A stretch of DNA of 64,000 bases, taken from assembly GCA_963971535.1 (NCBI GenBank), contig CAXASK010002072.1, positions 89,501 to 153,500 of the forward strand. The letters are read 5' to 3'. Source of the stretch: Notolepis coatsorum (Eukaryota; Chordata; Actinopteri; Aulopiformes; Paralepididae). The notes below the pieces were generated by a model. It did not search any database. It saw only the letters and a list, made by a program, of their open reading frames with translations, and was not told the origin of the DNA. The translations under genes and the position numbers were made by a program. Below, piece after piece: positions 9,034 to 19,995 of this stretch (position 1 is its first letter; the number at the start of each line of letters is the position of its first letter).

Positions 9034-9094
9034 TGTACCCCAGACAAGGCCCACTCCCAGGAGAGACAAATTTCCTCTGCCTGAAAAGACTAAG
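9034..9094 (+). CDS. Possible exon upstream of the DUF4806-like exons
   Basis: After an acceptor-like 'cttgtttcag' the sequence reads VPQTRPTPRRDKFPLPEKTK. It is proline- and charge-rich like the linker of fish DUF4806 proteins, but I see no clean donor at the end. Confidence 0.25.
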
Positions 9095-9369
9095 ATTATA
9101 AATAGAATTTACCATATTATAAGTTATTGCTGGTGTAAACATTCTTACAGTTGGGTAAAAATGCCTAGACACTGGTGACCGTTGTTTCAACAACTAACAG
9201 TGATAAAATCTTAGCATGTAATTTGAGTTTATTCCTCTGTGAAGTATGGGAGAATACATTAAAACGCCCTCAGTCACAAACGGTTTGAGTTGTTTTGCAC
9301 AATATTTGTGGTTATTTGAAGTACGGAATGTTTTCACTACATTTAACTAATAATTGTCATTTATATCAG

Positions 9370-9538
9370 GGTTCCAGAGAAAAGTGATGGAGACCCTCCT
9401 GGAAATCAAGGATGATATCAAAAAACTCCACAAAGAAATTCATCCGGATGGGAGGGTCGACATACACCCCTGCCAGACAGAGGAGGCGTTGAACCTGCTT
9501 GAGGAGGACCTTGGGAGGGCGGACATCAGGAAAAAATG
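9370..9538 (+). CDS. DUF4806-like exon, N-terminal half of the domain
   Basis: The exon follows a 'ttatatcag' acceptor and ends before gtaactt. It encodes FQRKVMETLLEIKDDIKKLH, then PCQTEEALNLLEEDLGRADI and RKK. In DUF4806 proteins a coiled-coil segment like this precedes a helical core of the type 'LxxLExxLxxxxxRxxL'. The function of DUF4806 is not established; the domain occurs in many fish and insect genes, some linked to transposons. Joined to the next exon in the frame that gives the conserved core, this exon is one base out of phase; one A fewer in the run at 9531-9536 would explain that. Confidence 0.5.
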
Positions 9539-9656
9539 GTAACTTTTAAATCTTTTCCTAGGATAGGGATTACTGACTCATATGTTCAAAGGATTTAAAT
9601 TGTATTGTACATGATGTTACATTAATATACATGTAATTTGGTTTTTTCTTATTCAG

Positions 9657-9721
9657 ATATCCACATTGACGGGGATCGGGGGAAAGAGTGTCCGCGACTG
9701 CACTAACAAGATGATGGACAG
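9657..9721 (+). CDS. DUF4806-like exon, conserved IGG core
   Basis: Sixty-five bp between a 'ttattcag' acceptor and a 'gtattt' donor. In one frame it reads ISTLTGIGGKSVRDCTNKMM, which matches the conserved 'L..IGG.s.rd.v.r.m' core that I recall for DUF4806. No following exon was recognised in 9722-10400, so the gene is partial or continues outside the readable sequence. Confidence 0.5.
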
Positions 9722-10397
9722 GTATTTATATGCATGTACAAAGATGCAGGTTGAGGCAGGCAGGCATGCGTTCTCACTTTCTGTGTTTATGTTTGGAAAG
9801 ACCAGATTAAGTCAGACGCGTATATTATATCGATAGTAAATGTACTGAGGATGGACAGATGATGTTGACATTTAAACAAAAAATACAATGCATAATAAAT
9901 GTGTTCATGATCATCATGCAACAAAAAACAATGGGAGGAAGGGGTTTTATGAAACTGGTGATACACTTGTAGTCCTAGTACAGCTTTTCCCTTCAATTTG
10001 TATTTGTTTTGACTAGTCACTTGTTGAATTGCTTGAATTATTAATGTCATGACTTTCTCTTAGAGACTCATGACAAATGCAGTCATGTCCCGTTTTAATT
10101 TAAAAGGGTGGTCTACGAGACAAGTGGGCCTTTAAGGAGACTGCCCTCTACCGTGTATGTTGGAACGGATAACGGAATTTAAAAAATGTCTAGAGGCAGA
10201 GAGCAGAGGAGAGATAGGAGAGGTATTGTATTTCATGACTGTTGGGAACTAGGCTTAATGTAGCACCTACTTCCACGGATGAAGCTAAGCTAGGCTAACG
10301 GTCCAGGTGTTCCCTAAGCCTAATGCAATGCATGCATGTCTAACTCCAGGGAAGATGTTTAATAAGCTAATTTCCCAAAATGTTGGGAGTGTTCCTT
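9722..10397. other. No gene or repeat recognised
   Basis: AT-rich sequence without convincing splice-flanked frames. A short open frame at 9787-10050 on the minus strand has no recognisable features. Confidence 0.5.
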
Positions 10398-11773
10398 TAA
10401 GTTGCCTTAATGTTCAAAGGCTTAACCTGTTACAGTATATTTATGTAAATATATATATAAATGTGCGAATTGGCTATAATAAGGTAATTTATACGCCTCC
10501 TATTCTATAATAATATTTCTAATGGCATTGGTCCGGATGGGAGAATTCAGTACTGTATCTACAGAACCTTCGGTTTAATCATCTTCCCTTTATTAATTTC
10601 CTTCGATTCTTTTGTACACATGATCTCAAGAAGGTACTGAACGAGATCAGTGGCAGTTTTTAATGTTTGGTCATTATTAGCATGGTGTTATTCACTGTCA
10701 AAGATGCAAAGAAAAATCTTACATATTCTCCTTTCTTCACAATTTAAGCAAGCCTAGTAATAGACACAATATTTCTGACACTGTGACTACGTTCCCTGAG
10801 GTCCATAGATGTCCCTAGATACCAAGAATATGCAAATGTCCTTGTAGAAGTGGAGCAATATTTTATTTACCTAGTTGCCTTAATGTTCAAAGGCTTAACC
10901 TGTTACAGTATATTTATGTAGCTAATATATGTAAATATATATATAAATGTGCGAATTGGCTATAATAAGGTAATTTATACGCCTCCTATTCTATAATATT
11001 TCTTTCTTTATTGGTCTTTTTCCCCCTCCATTTTTCCTCCGATTTTCTCCCATCCCAATGTTAGTCGTATGCCAATTCCCAGTCCCTTCCTGGTCGCTGC
11101 GCACTTACCCCCCACAGTCAGATCATCTGGGAGAGTGGAGGCTACCACGTGCTTCCTCCGACACACGTCCAGCCAATCACCGCTTCTTTTCACCTGGCAG
11201 CGCGGATTCTCATTGAGAGGGCGTAGCGTGTGGGAGGACCACACTATCCCCCTCACGTCCAATCCGCGCTTAGCAGGCGCCCCGACCGAACTGTAGGAGT
11301 CGCTGTTTACAACGACCCGGACCCACCCCGCCAGCTTCTCCCACCCTCTGATACAGCCAATTGTATCAGTGCAGACGGCCAGCCAAGCTGGTGACAACCC
11401 CGGAGCTGTGAGCTGGATTCGAACAGGCAAATCCAGCTCAGCTCCGGGGCTGGTGACGAACGCAATCTCCGCTCGGCCACCTAACCGCCTTATTCTATAA
11501 TATTTCTAATGGCATTGGTCCGGATGGGAGAATTCAGTACTGTATCTACAGAACCTTCGGTTTAATCATATTCCCTTTATTAATTTCCTTAGACTTTTTT
11601 GTACACATGATCTCAAGAAGGTACTGAACGAGATCAGTGTCAGTTTTTAATGTTTGGTCATTATTAGCATGGTGTTATTCACTGTCAAAGATGCAAAGAA
11701 AAATCTTAATTCATATTCTCATTTCTTCACAATTTAAGCAAGCCTAGTAATAGACACAATATCTCCGGGGGTC
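10398..11773 (+). repeat. About 470-bp tandem duplication, second copy split by a SINE
   Basis: The block 'gttgccttaatgttcaaagg' to 'cctagtaatagacacaatat' occurs at about 10398-10770 and again from 10873 to 11773, where a SINE (11004-11490) interrupts it. The inner part ('gaattcagtactgtatctac', 'cattattagcatggtgttat') is similar, inverted, to the interior of the hAT MITE at 15590-16116, so the duplicated block is probably a relic of that MITE family without its ends. Confidence 0.75.
11004..11490 (-). mobile_element. tRNA-derived SINE with a perfect 17-bp TSD
   Basis: On the minus strand the element starts with a tRNA-like head: A box 'tggccgagcgg' and B box 'ctgttcgaatccag'. The duplicated target tattctataatatttct flanks it exactly at 10987-11003 and 11491-11507. 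The body is GC-rich and the tail is a degenerate A/G-rich run. Confidence 0.85.
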
Positions 11774-12189
11774 ATCCCTACTGCTGTAACCTACTAATGC
11801 TTACCACTTGTATCTATTGCTATGTCCGCCCATCACAATCACGTGAGTTGTATTAACGCCTGTCCCGTCTCCCTGTCAGTGGCTGTCCAGGAGTGTTGGA
11901 CGTCCCGTGCTGAAGACCGGGAGGATGCGACCCCCTCTGCGCCTCTCCGGCTGTCTCGAAGTGCCGAAGACTGGGAGGATGCAACCCTCTCTGCGCCGCC
12001 CCTTAGCTCAAATAGATCCGCTATCAGCTCTATCTTTAATCTTCAAAATGTTCAGTTGCTATGTATGTGTGTTGGGCCAGCCTTTAGTATTTTAAAATAA
12101 AAAGAAATTATAAAAACTGCTAACTTTTGACTATTCCATGTTATTGATGTGTTAATGTTTAAACAATGCATTTTCAACGCTCATGCTTT
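11774..12189. other. No gene recognised; short direct repeats
   Basis: A 50-bp GC-rich block (gaagaccgggaggatgcgac) is partly duplicated near 11911 and 11958. I see no supported exon. Confidence 0.4.
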
Positions 12190-12199
12190 AATGTAAAGT

Positions 12200-13335
12200 T
12201 TGGTAGACGTCTATGTCATGACGTTGAAACAACGTCTAGGCTTAGACGTTCAAAACATGTCTAAGCTTAGACGTTAAAAACACGTCTGGAATAGACGTCT
12301 ACCAAACTTTCACTTTTCACCCCATTCTAGACTGATTTTAGACGTCTATGTCATGACGTTGAAACAACGTCTAAACATAGACGTTCAAAACACGTCTAAG
12401 CTTAGACGTTAAAAACACGTCTGGAATAGACGTCTACCAAACTTTCACTTTTCACCCCATTCTAGACTGATTTTAGACGTCTATGTCATGACGTTGAAAC
12501 AACGTCTAAACATAGACGTTCAAAAAACGTCTAAGCTTAGACGTTAAAAACACGTCTGGAATAGACGTCTACCAAACTTTCACTTTTCACCCCATTCTAG
12601 ACTGATTTTAGACGTCTATGTCATGACGTTGAAACAACGTCTAAACATAGACGTTCAAAACACGTCTAAGCTTAGGCGTTAAAAACACGCCTGGAATAGA
12701 CGTCTACCAAACTTTCACTTTTCACCCCATTCTAGACTGATTTTAGACGTCTATGTCATGACGTTGAAACAACGTCTAAACATAGACGTTCAAAAAACGT
12801 CTAAGCTTAGACGTTAAAAACACGTCTGGAATAGACGTCTACCAAACTTTCACTTTTCACCCCATTCTAGACTGATTTTAGACGTCTATGTCATGACGTT
12901 GAAACAACGTCTAAACATAGACGTTCAAAACACGTCTAAGCTTAGGCGTTAAAAACACGCCTGGAATAGACGTCTACCAAACTTTCACTTTTCACCCCAT
13001 TCTAGACTGATTTTAGACGTCTATGTCATGACGTTGAAACAACGTCTAAACATAGACGTTCAAAAAACGTCTAAGCTTAGACGTTAAAAACACGTCTGGA
13101 ATAGACGTCTACCAAACTTTCACTTTTCACCCCATTCTAGACTGATTTTAGACGTCTATGTCATGACGTTGAAACAACGTCTAAACATAGACGTTCAAAA
13201 CACGTCTAAGCTTAGACGTTGAAAACACGTCTGGAATAGACGTCTACCAAACTTTCACTTTTCACCCCATTCTAGACCGACTTTAGCCTAGACGTCTATG
13301 GGCCATTTAGACGTCTTTTAAACGTCTATTCAACG
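12200..13335 (+). repeat. Palindromic 135-bp satellite, array 2
   Basis: About eight units of 135 bp: 'gtctaccaaactttcac' recurs at 12297, 12432, 12567 and so on. Each unit carries several short palindromes (agacgtct, cgtctaagcttagacg) and 'tgtcatgacgttgaaacaac'. Two alternating unit variants (taggcgttaaaaacacgc versus tagacgttaaaaacacgt) suggest a higher-order period of two units. The array ends in 'agacgtcttttaaacgtc' and 'attgctcagaggg'. Confidence 0.9.
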
Positions 13336-13367
13336 TAAAATTGCTCAGAGGGATGTCTTCTACTACC

Positions 13368-13460
13368 TGTACCTCCCCCCCCCCTCCCCCCCCCCCCCAC
13401 GCTGCTATGATGCCTGAATTTCCCCAAGGGGATCAAATAAAGGAATATCTTATCTCCTTG
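13368..13460 (+). repeat. Poly-C tract and a LINE/SINE-type tail
   Basis: C runs are followed by 'cctgaatttccccaagggg' and 'atcaaataaaggaatatct', a common fish retroposon 3' end. A related sequence precedes both iqca1 exon copies at 61.3 and 63.7 kb. Confidence 0.5.
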
Positions 13461-13620
13461 CTCACAGACTCCCTCAAAAGCAACAAACCTTGGCAGCATG
13501 GTGTTATGTAAACGTAACCAGTGACATCATCAGTCCCCCTAATGTAACACATCCTCTTTCGCCGTTAGCTAGAATTAGCACCGACAATAGCCGCCAACGA
13601 TTTGAGCTAATGTCATCTGC

Positions 13621-13729
13621 CGCTGGCGTCCCAGTTCTGGTCCGCGGGCTGCTGCACCTGGCTCCTCCCCTCCACCGCTGGCGTCCCAGTTCTGGTCCGC
13701 GGGCTGCTGCACCTGGCTCCTCCCCTCCA
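13621..13729. repeat. 55-bp tandem duplication over a kdm6b exon end
   Basis: Two copies of 55 bp starting 'cgctggcgtcccagttctgg' at 13621 and 13676. The unit spans the last part of the exon and its donor, so a second donor and partial exon lie 55 bp further into the intron. The length is not a multiple of three, so use of the distal donor would shift the frame. Confidence 0.85.
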
Positions 13730-13783
13730 CCGCGCGCTCCGCGTTCACGTCCACCAGGGACTTGGTGGAGAACAGGCCCAGGT
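13676..13783 (-). CDS. kdm6b: kdm6b exon, JmjC-region segment
   Basis: This minus-strand exon starts after 'cttgcctgcag' and ends before gtggag; it is 108 bp. With the base carried over from the upstream exon it reads [20 protein letters not shown] then [17 protein letters not shown]. That closely matches KDM6B ([20 protein letters not shown], then RTQVQQPSDENWD). KDM6B is a nuclear H3K27me3 demethylase using Fe(II) and 2-oxoglutarate; this stretch lies in the N-terminal part of its JmjC region, before the metal-binding residues. The phase-1 junction with the exon at 15196 agrees exactly, which argues that both belong to one gene. KDM6A is the alternative, but QVQQP favours KDM6B. Confidence 0.85.
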
Positions 13784-14105
13784 CTGCAGGCAAGACGGGA
13801 AGATGGTACATTTAAAAATAATAATAATAAAGAAAATGTATATATGCAGTTTTTCATCAGAAAAGAGGGTTGGAGATGATCTTTCCCCCCCCCTCTATCT
13901 TTTACATTTGAGAATGACATTGAAAGTGGACCTATCTCAAACGCTGCCTTCTTCTCTTGATCCTCCAATCACAGCCGTCATGGGATGATCAAGAAAAGAG
14001 GGCGGAGTTTGAGCTCCATTCGTTTCAGTTTGATTATTATGTAGACGGCCCAATATTGGATTTTCTAACATGTCATTTCCCGTACCTCAGCTGATAAATA
14101 TGCTG

Positions 14106-14231
<126 letters not shown>

Positions 14232-14302
14232 GTGTATTGATAACATAGTGCTGTAATAAAATGTTCTAATAAATATGCATGATCAAGTTCAACAACGTGA
14301 TT

Positions 14303-15022
14303 AGGCTCAAACAAGGGACTAAACACGTTTCGCAATTATGCCACATCAATGTGGAACGCCCTACCCAAAGCTGTAAAGGAATGTGAATCACTACCCACTT
14401 TCAAAAACACTCTCAAAAAACACCTAAGGGAGACTGCAACTCGAAACTGGCCCCTGTAAATGTCCGAACACAACCCCCTCCAATGTACAGTAAATTACCA
14501 AGTATGGTCTTGTCAATAATCCAATGTACAGTGTTGTTTGTACAGTTGTACAGTGTCCCCCACCCACCCCTCCTACCCAACCCCCCCCCCCCCACTCCTA
14601 CCCAACCCCCCCACCCACCCAACCACCTCCAATGTACAGTCCCCCCCCACCCCCACCTACCCAATCCAATGTACAGTTTCTACGCCTAATGTATATACTC
14701 TTTTCTTTCTGGACTCTTTTTGTATCACAAACAGTACTGTAATTGCAAATCTGGTATGTCATAAATGTATAGATGTAGCAGTACTGTCTATCTGTATGTC
14801 ATGTATGTCATATATGTTACGATTAATTGAAAATGGGGGACCCTGATGTAAACAAGACGAAAGTCTTTCTCTGGTCTGCATCCCCTTAACAATTGTATGT
14901 ATTGAGCTGTACTGTACTGTACCCATTCTGCAATCTGTTAATAAAGTTTTCATTCATTCATTCATTCATTCATTCATTCATTCATTCATTCATTCATTCA
15001 TTCATTCATTCATTCATTCATG
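14303..15022 (+). mobile_element. LINE-A 3' part with ATTC-repeat tail
   Basis: Starts inside the LINE-A C-terminal reading frame (acacgtttcgcaattatgcc), then the full 3' UTR with C-rich blocks and the conserved end. It finishes in about 70 bp of ATTC repeats instead of the CAAT repeats of most copies. Its 5' truncation is close to that of the copy at 27746. Confidence 0.9.
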
Positions 15023-15195
15023 CTTTTATTTTGATATTCCTCAATTCCACGTTGAAATCATGCGATACATTAAGTGCGGGGTCGCCAAAACAAAATCCTA
15101 AATAAAATAGGGTCCTGGAATGAAAAAGTTTGAAAACCCCTGATGCAATACAGTTTTTTGGGGGGTCATTGTGTCTGAGCTGAATGTAAACGTAC

Positions 15196-15285
15196 TGAGT
15201 CGTAGCGATCCGGCCAGCCCTCTGATGACCGTGACGGGGTTCTTGGGGTCCGTGCGGAACTGAAGCAGCACGGGGGAGAAAGCGT
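15196..15285 (-). CDS. kdm6b: kdm6b exon, JmjC-region segment upstream of the 13.7-kb exon
   Basis: On the minus strand the frame reads [20 protein letters not shown] then [10 protein letters not shown] and ends in phase 1 at a GTACGT donor. KDM6B has [20 protein letters not shown] and [10 protein letters not shown] at this place; KDM6A differs at several of these positions. The next codon (N) is completed by the exon at 13783, confirming linkage. The upstream boundary is unclear: similarity stops at about 15285 and no ideal acceptor lies just above it, so the exon start is approximate. The intron of about 1.4 kb carries a TA microsatellite and a LINE-A copy. Confidence 0.85.
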
Positions 15286-15382
15286 CCCAATACACGAGAA
15301 GCCTAGTCCAGCTCTGTGCATGAGTGATTCAAGAAACCACCACAAGATGGCGACGCAGGCACGTTACATCAGTTTGAGTTTG

Positions 15383-15536
15383 ATTGATTGATTGATTGAT
15401 TGAAAACTTTATTAACAGATTGCAGAATGGGTACAATACAGTACAGCTCAATACACACAATTGTTAAGGGGATGCAGACCAGAGAAAGACTTTCGTCTTG
15501 TTTCCACCAGGGTCCCCCATTTTCAATTCATCAGGA
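15383..15536 (-). mobile_element. LINE-A 3' tail
   Basis: Reverse-complement LINE-A end from a GATT repeat to 'ttttcaattcatcagg'. Confidence 0.85.
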
Positions 15537-15589
15537 ATTCAATTTGAATAATATAAATAATATGTATAATATAATGTAATGTAATGTTA

Positions 15590-16116
15590 TAGGGCTGTCA
15601 GTTTATCACGTTAATTAGATTAATTAATTACACAGCAAATGATTGCGTTATAAAAAATTACTCAATGTATTAAAAAAAAATCACTTTTTTTTTAATCTCA
15701 TTCATTCCATAAGAACGTAGAATACACATTTACAGACTTTTTTTAGTATGGTCCATTTGCATGTTCTTGGTATCTGATTCTAGGGACATTTATGGATCTC
15801 AGGGAATCTATTCCCAGTGTCAGAAATACTAGTGTGTCTGTTACTAGGCTTGAGTAAATTGTAATGAACCAAAGGAGAATATCAATTAAATTTTTTTTTA
15901 TTATCTTTGACTGAATAACACCATGCTAAAATTGACCAGACCTGAAAAATCTAAGCAAATTAATAAATGGAAGATGATTAAACAAGGTTTTGTAGATACA
16001 GTACTGAATTCTGCCAGCCGGACACATGCAATTTGAAATATGATTATAGAATATCAGGCCTAAAATGGTTATGCGATTAAAATGCTATTAATTTGTTTAA
16101 TCGCCTGACAGCACTA
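15590..16116 (+). mobile_element. Non-autonomous hAT element (MITE)
   Basis: Begins tagggctgtcag and ends ctgacagcacta, the same ends as the autonomous hAT at 16699-20881, with shared subterminal 'ttaattagattaattaatta'. The interior is unrelated to the transposase gene but similar, inverted, to the repeat at 10.4-11.8 kb. Flanking 8-mers (taatgtta, ataattat) are not a clean duplication, so the insertion is older or the flank has changed. Confidence 0.75.
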
Positions 16117-16259
16117 ATAATTATATTAGATTGTGAAAAAAAACAGCCCAGGGTGGGCGGTCGTTAGTGGTTAACATACCATTGTATTCGTTCAGTACAC
16201 AGCCGTTCGGTACGGTACGGTACACACTGAAACGGTTCAGTACGGATACGTGTATCTTT

Positions 16260-16415
16260 ACACCCCTAAACCAGAGTGAAAATGTAGCCGTAAAGTGCAA
16301 CAGCAATATATAATGTACAGGTGATTAAACTGGGTACAAAATATACAAATTGGTACTACCGAGTGTAGTGCTAATCAGATGTATCTACAGAGTTGTAGTA
16401 TAATATGTACAGCGA
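16260..16415 (-). repeat. Dispersed repeat B, copy 1
   Basis: Reverse complement of about 30890-31045 (for example 'gtgcaacagcaatatataat' and 'gtgctaatcagatgtat'). Probably the 3' UTR of a further LINE family. Confidence 0.65.
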
Positions 16416-16970
16416 GTACCCAGCATGCACGTCTTCCGCACACTACCGACTCCGAGACCTAACTCTATCGCTAACTAGCTATTTCCCCAATGCGCGGGAC
16501 TCACCCGTTGTTAAAGAACTTACTGGGATGGTTCAGTCCACCACCCATGTGACCGGGAGGTAGATGGGGGAGGAGATGGTGTTGGTTCATTCCAGACGAA
16601 CACCTTGTGGTAAAGAAGGATGAAAGGAGACCGATGATGAGAAGAGAGACTCAGAATACAGTGTCAGAAAACACATCTTCCCATTATAACATTAATACTA
16701 GGGCTGTCAGTTTATCGCGTTAATTAGATTAATTAATTACACAGCAAATTATCGCGTTATGAAAATTGACGCAAAATTAATTACAGCCGACCTATATTTA
16801 CTTTAGACAAGTGGCAAATCGGTGCGCTTTTATTTTGAAATCCACGCTTGAGTTGGGCGTATTAAACTTGGCCCATTGAATGACCCGTAGCCTACTTGAT
16901 CGTCACTTCACACATGCGTCGTCTATCAAACAAAACAAACACACAAAGGAATTAGCTCAGCTGGAACAAG

Positions 16971-19558
16971 ATGTCAGCATCACCCGAGGCGATACTCCTG
17001 GGACCTATGAACGGCAAGTTCAATTTCAAAAAGAATATAGATGGGACAGTAAACAAGACCATTGTAATATGTAGCTTATGTCAAAAAGAATTTGCGTATC
17101 ACCGAAGCTGCTCTAGTCTAACGTATCACATGAACGCTAAACATGTCCAGGCAAGTTGTTCGAGCAGCTCCAGTGTAGCTAACGTTAGCTCCAGAGCAAC
17201 TCGCACGCTTCGTCAAACCACTCTTGGAGAATTACCGTTAGGCAAACGGTTGAGTAAATCCACCACAGACAAACTAACCAACAGCGTCGCGAAGTGGATA
17301 GCAAAATATTGTAGGCCAATAGCTATAGTGGAAGATAAGGGTTTAGCGGAGTCATTTCGAATAGCGTCGTCTGACCCAAATTACAAGCTACCCTCGAGAG
17401 CTACAGTGATGAAAAGGATCCACAACATGTATGACACAGAGAGGGAGGCGAGGGAAGAAGTGTTGGCACGGGCTGGCCCAATGGCCCTAACGGGTGATCA
17501 CTGGACGTCGGTGGGCAATCATAATTATTTGGGTGTCACAGTGCACTTGATCGATACTGAGTGGAAACTGCAATCATTTGCATTAACGGTGACCAAAACT
17601 GTGGGCCGCCATTTCGCCGATGCGTGTGCTGAACAGTTCAACACAGTAATAGAGGAGTGGAATATAAAAGATAAAGTCACATCTATTGGGACTGATTCCG
17701 CCCGTAATATGATAGCAGCAGCGCGCTATATGCCGTTCCAGCACATGCCATGTGCTGCACACGTGCTGCAAAGAACCATCACAGTCTCCCTTGAGGACAG
17801 AAGCCTTGACACCACCCTGGCAAAGTGCCGCAAGATTGTAGGCCACTTCAAGCACAGCCCTGCCAGTACAGAAGAACTGCAGCAGCAGCAGACTGCCCTC
17901 GGACAAGCAAAAGAGCCCATGATACAAGATGTATCCACAAGGTGAGACTGTTTAACTACCTGTTGTATGCTTAGGGTAAATTTAGTGTGTGTGTGTGTTT
18001 ATTTCTTTGTGTTCTGTACAATTGCATCATGCTGCATTAACAACCCCCAGTGGGACTAATAGTTATTTTATTGAATTGGAAGGTGGAATTCGACACTGGC
18101 CATGATCTCACGGTACCTGAGGAACCAGGAGGCTGTGACTGCCACTTTGGCCCAACAGAACCACAAGCTGTCCATGCTGACCCCCACAGAGTGTGACAAA
18201 CTGAAGAAGCTGGAGCTTGTACTTGAGCCCTGCAGGTAAGTGTCTCTCCCTCTCTCTCTCCCCCCATACACCCCCCTCCTCTCTCTCTCTCCCCCATACA
18301 CACACCTCACACCCCACTCTCTCTCTCCCATACACACACCTCACCCCCCAATCTCCCCCATACACACACCTATCTCTCTCCCATACACACACCTCACCCC
18401 CCCCTCTCTCCCCCATACACACACCTATCTCTCCCATACACACACCTCACCCCCCCTCTCTCCCCCATACACACACCTATCTCTCTCCCATACACACACC
18501 TCACCCCCCCCCTCTCTCCCCCATACACACACCTATCTCTCCCATACACACACCTCACCCCCCCCTCTCTCCCCCATACACACACATATCTCTCTCCCAT
18601 ACACACACCTCACCCCCCCCCTCTCTCCCCCATACACACACCTCACCCCTCTCTCTCCCATACACACACCTCACCCCCCCCCCTCTCTCCCCCATACACA
18701 CACCTATCTCTCTCCCATACACACACCTCACCCCCCCTCTCTCCCCCATACACACACCTATCTCCCTCTCATACACACACCTTCACCTCTTTCTCTCTCG
18801 CTCTCTTGTTTCACTGCAGGTATGTGACTGAGCTCCTTGGAGGGGAAACCTACGTCTCATGCTCTGTGGTGCTCCCCGCACTCTGCCACCTAAACCGCAT
18901 CATGGACCTCAACGAGGAGGATCCGGGCTACATGGTAAAGTTCAAGGCCAGCTTCACGAAGGACCTGGACGCACGCAAAGCGACCCTCAACAACAGATGG
19001 CTGAAGCTGGCTACAGCCCTCGACCCGCGATTCAAGGACTTGAAGAGCGTACCAAAGGACGAGAGGGATGAGGTGTGTGTGTGAATGAGAAGACCAGTGT
19101 TAAGTCCTTAGGCTGTCATGAAAAGTCCTATGCAACTAATTAATTGTCCCTCTTATTAGGTGTGGACCTGGCTTAAAGAGATGCTGCCAGGACCAGAAGC
19201 AGACAAAGCTGCTCCACAAGCCACAGAGGACGAGCCACCAGCGAAGAGGACCCTCCTCCTGCTGTCTTCAGACTCTGATTCAGATGAAGTCAGGGTACTG
19301 TCAGGACAATTAGACCTCTACAAAGCTGAGCCCAGCATCGGAATGAATGACTGTCCACTGGAGTGGTGGGCAGCTCACGCAAAAGCCTATGGACAGCTGT
19401 CTCCTCTTGCTCGCAAATATCTGGCTACTCCTGCTACCTCTGTGCCATGTGAGAGGCTATTTTCACTTGCAGGTCACATAGTCCAAAAGAAGAGGGCAGC
19501 CTTACTCTCAGACAATGTAAACAAGCTTGTTTGTCTTAGCAATTGGCTCAAGGAATAG
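16971..19558 (+). CDS. hAT transposase, BED-finger type, 591 residues, four exons
   Basis: Exons 16971-17941, 18083-18235, 18820-19072 and 19160-19558 join with matching phases (2, 2, 0) into 592 codons including TAG; all introns are GT-AG. The N-terminus has a BED-type zinc finger (CSLCQKEFAYHRSC, then HMNAKH; about residues 29-55). The catalytic core shows LTGDHWTS (first Asp), IGTDSARNM (second Asp) and CAAHVLQ; exon 2 continues with RWNSTLAMISRYL. The C-terminal hAT dimerisation domain has EWWAAHAKAYGQLSPLARKY, ATSVPCERLFSLAG and VQKKRAALLSDNVNKL. The start at 16971 was chosen because it precedes the BED finger in frame. Family members (ZBED-like, Ac/Charlie type) cut and paste their own element. 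I see no disabling change. Confidence 0.9.
18240..18800 (+). repeat. Pyrimidine-rich minisatellite in transposase intron 2
   Basis: Repeats of 'ctctctcccatacacacacct' with variable C runs, about 560 bp. It lies wholly between the donor at 18236 and the acceptor at 18819, so it does not disturb the coding sequence. Confidence 0.9.
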
Positions 19559-19564
19559 ATTTGT

Positions 19565-19995
19565 CATGCATACAGTAGACCCTGCACTAGACCCTGCACT
19601 AGACCCTGCAGTCATGCCCCAGACCCTGTAGTAGACCCTGTAGTCATGCCCCCAGAAACTGTAGTAGACCCTGTAGTCATGCCCCCAGACACTGTAGTAG
19701 ACCCTGTAGTCATGCCCCCAGACACTGTAGTAGACCCTGTAGTCATGCCCCCAGACACTGTAGTAGACCCTGTAGTCATGCCCCCAGAAACTGTAGTAGA
19801 CCCTGTAGTCATGCCCCCAGACACTGTAGTAGACCCTGTAGTCATGCCCCCAGACACTGTAGTAGACACTGTACTAGACCCTGTAGTCATGCCCCCAGAC
19901 ACTGTAGTAGACACTGTACTAGACCCTGTAGTCATGCCCCCAGACACTGTAGTAGACACTGTACTAGACCCTGTAGTCATGCCCCCAGACACTAG
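19565..19995 (+). repeat. Minisatellite after the transposase stop codon
   Basis: Units of about 30-45 bp built on 'agaccctgtagtcatgcccc' and 'cagacactgtagtagac'. It is open in two frames on opposite strands but lies downstream of the transposase stop. Confidence 0.85.

Noticed and set aside
3113-13352. One 10-kb transposon bounded by 'gtgagcaa' and 'ttgctca'
   Set aside because: No target duplication, weak terminal match, and host-like exons lie between; two separate relics are more likely.
18037-18831. His/Pro/Ser-rich frames and Gly/Arg-rich frames in the hAT gene
   Set aside because: They are the intronic CACACA/CTCTC minisatellite between two well-supported splice sites.
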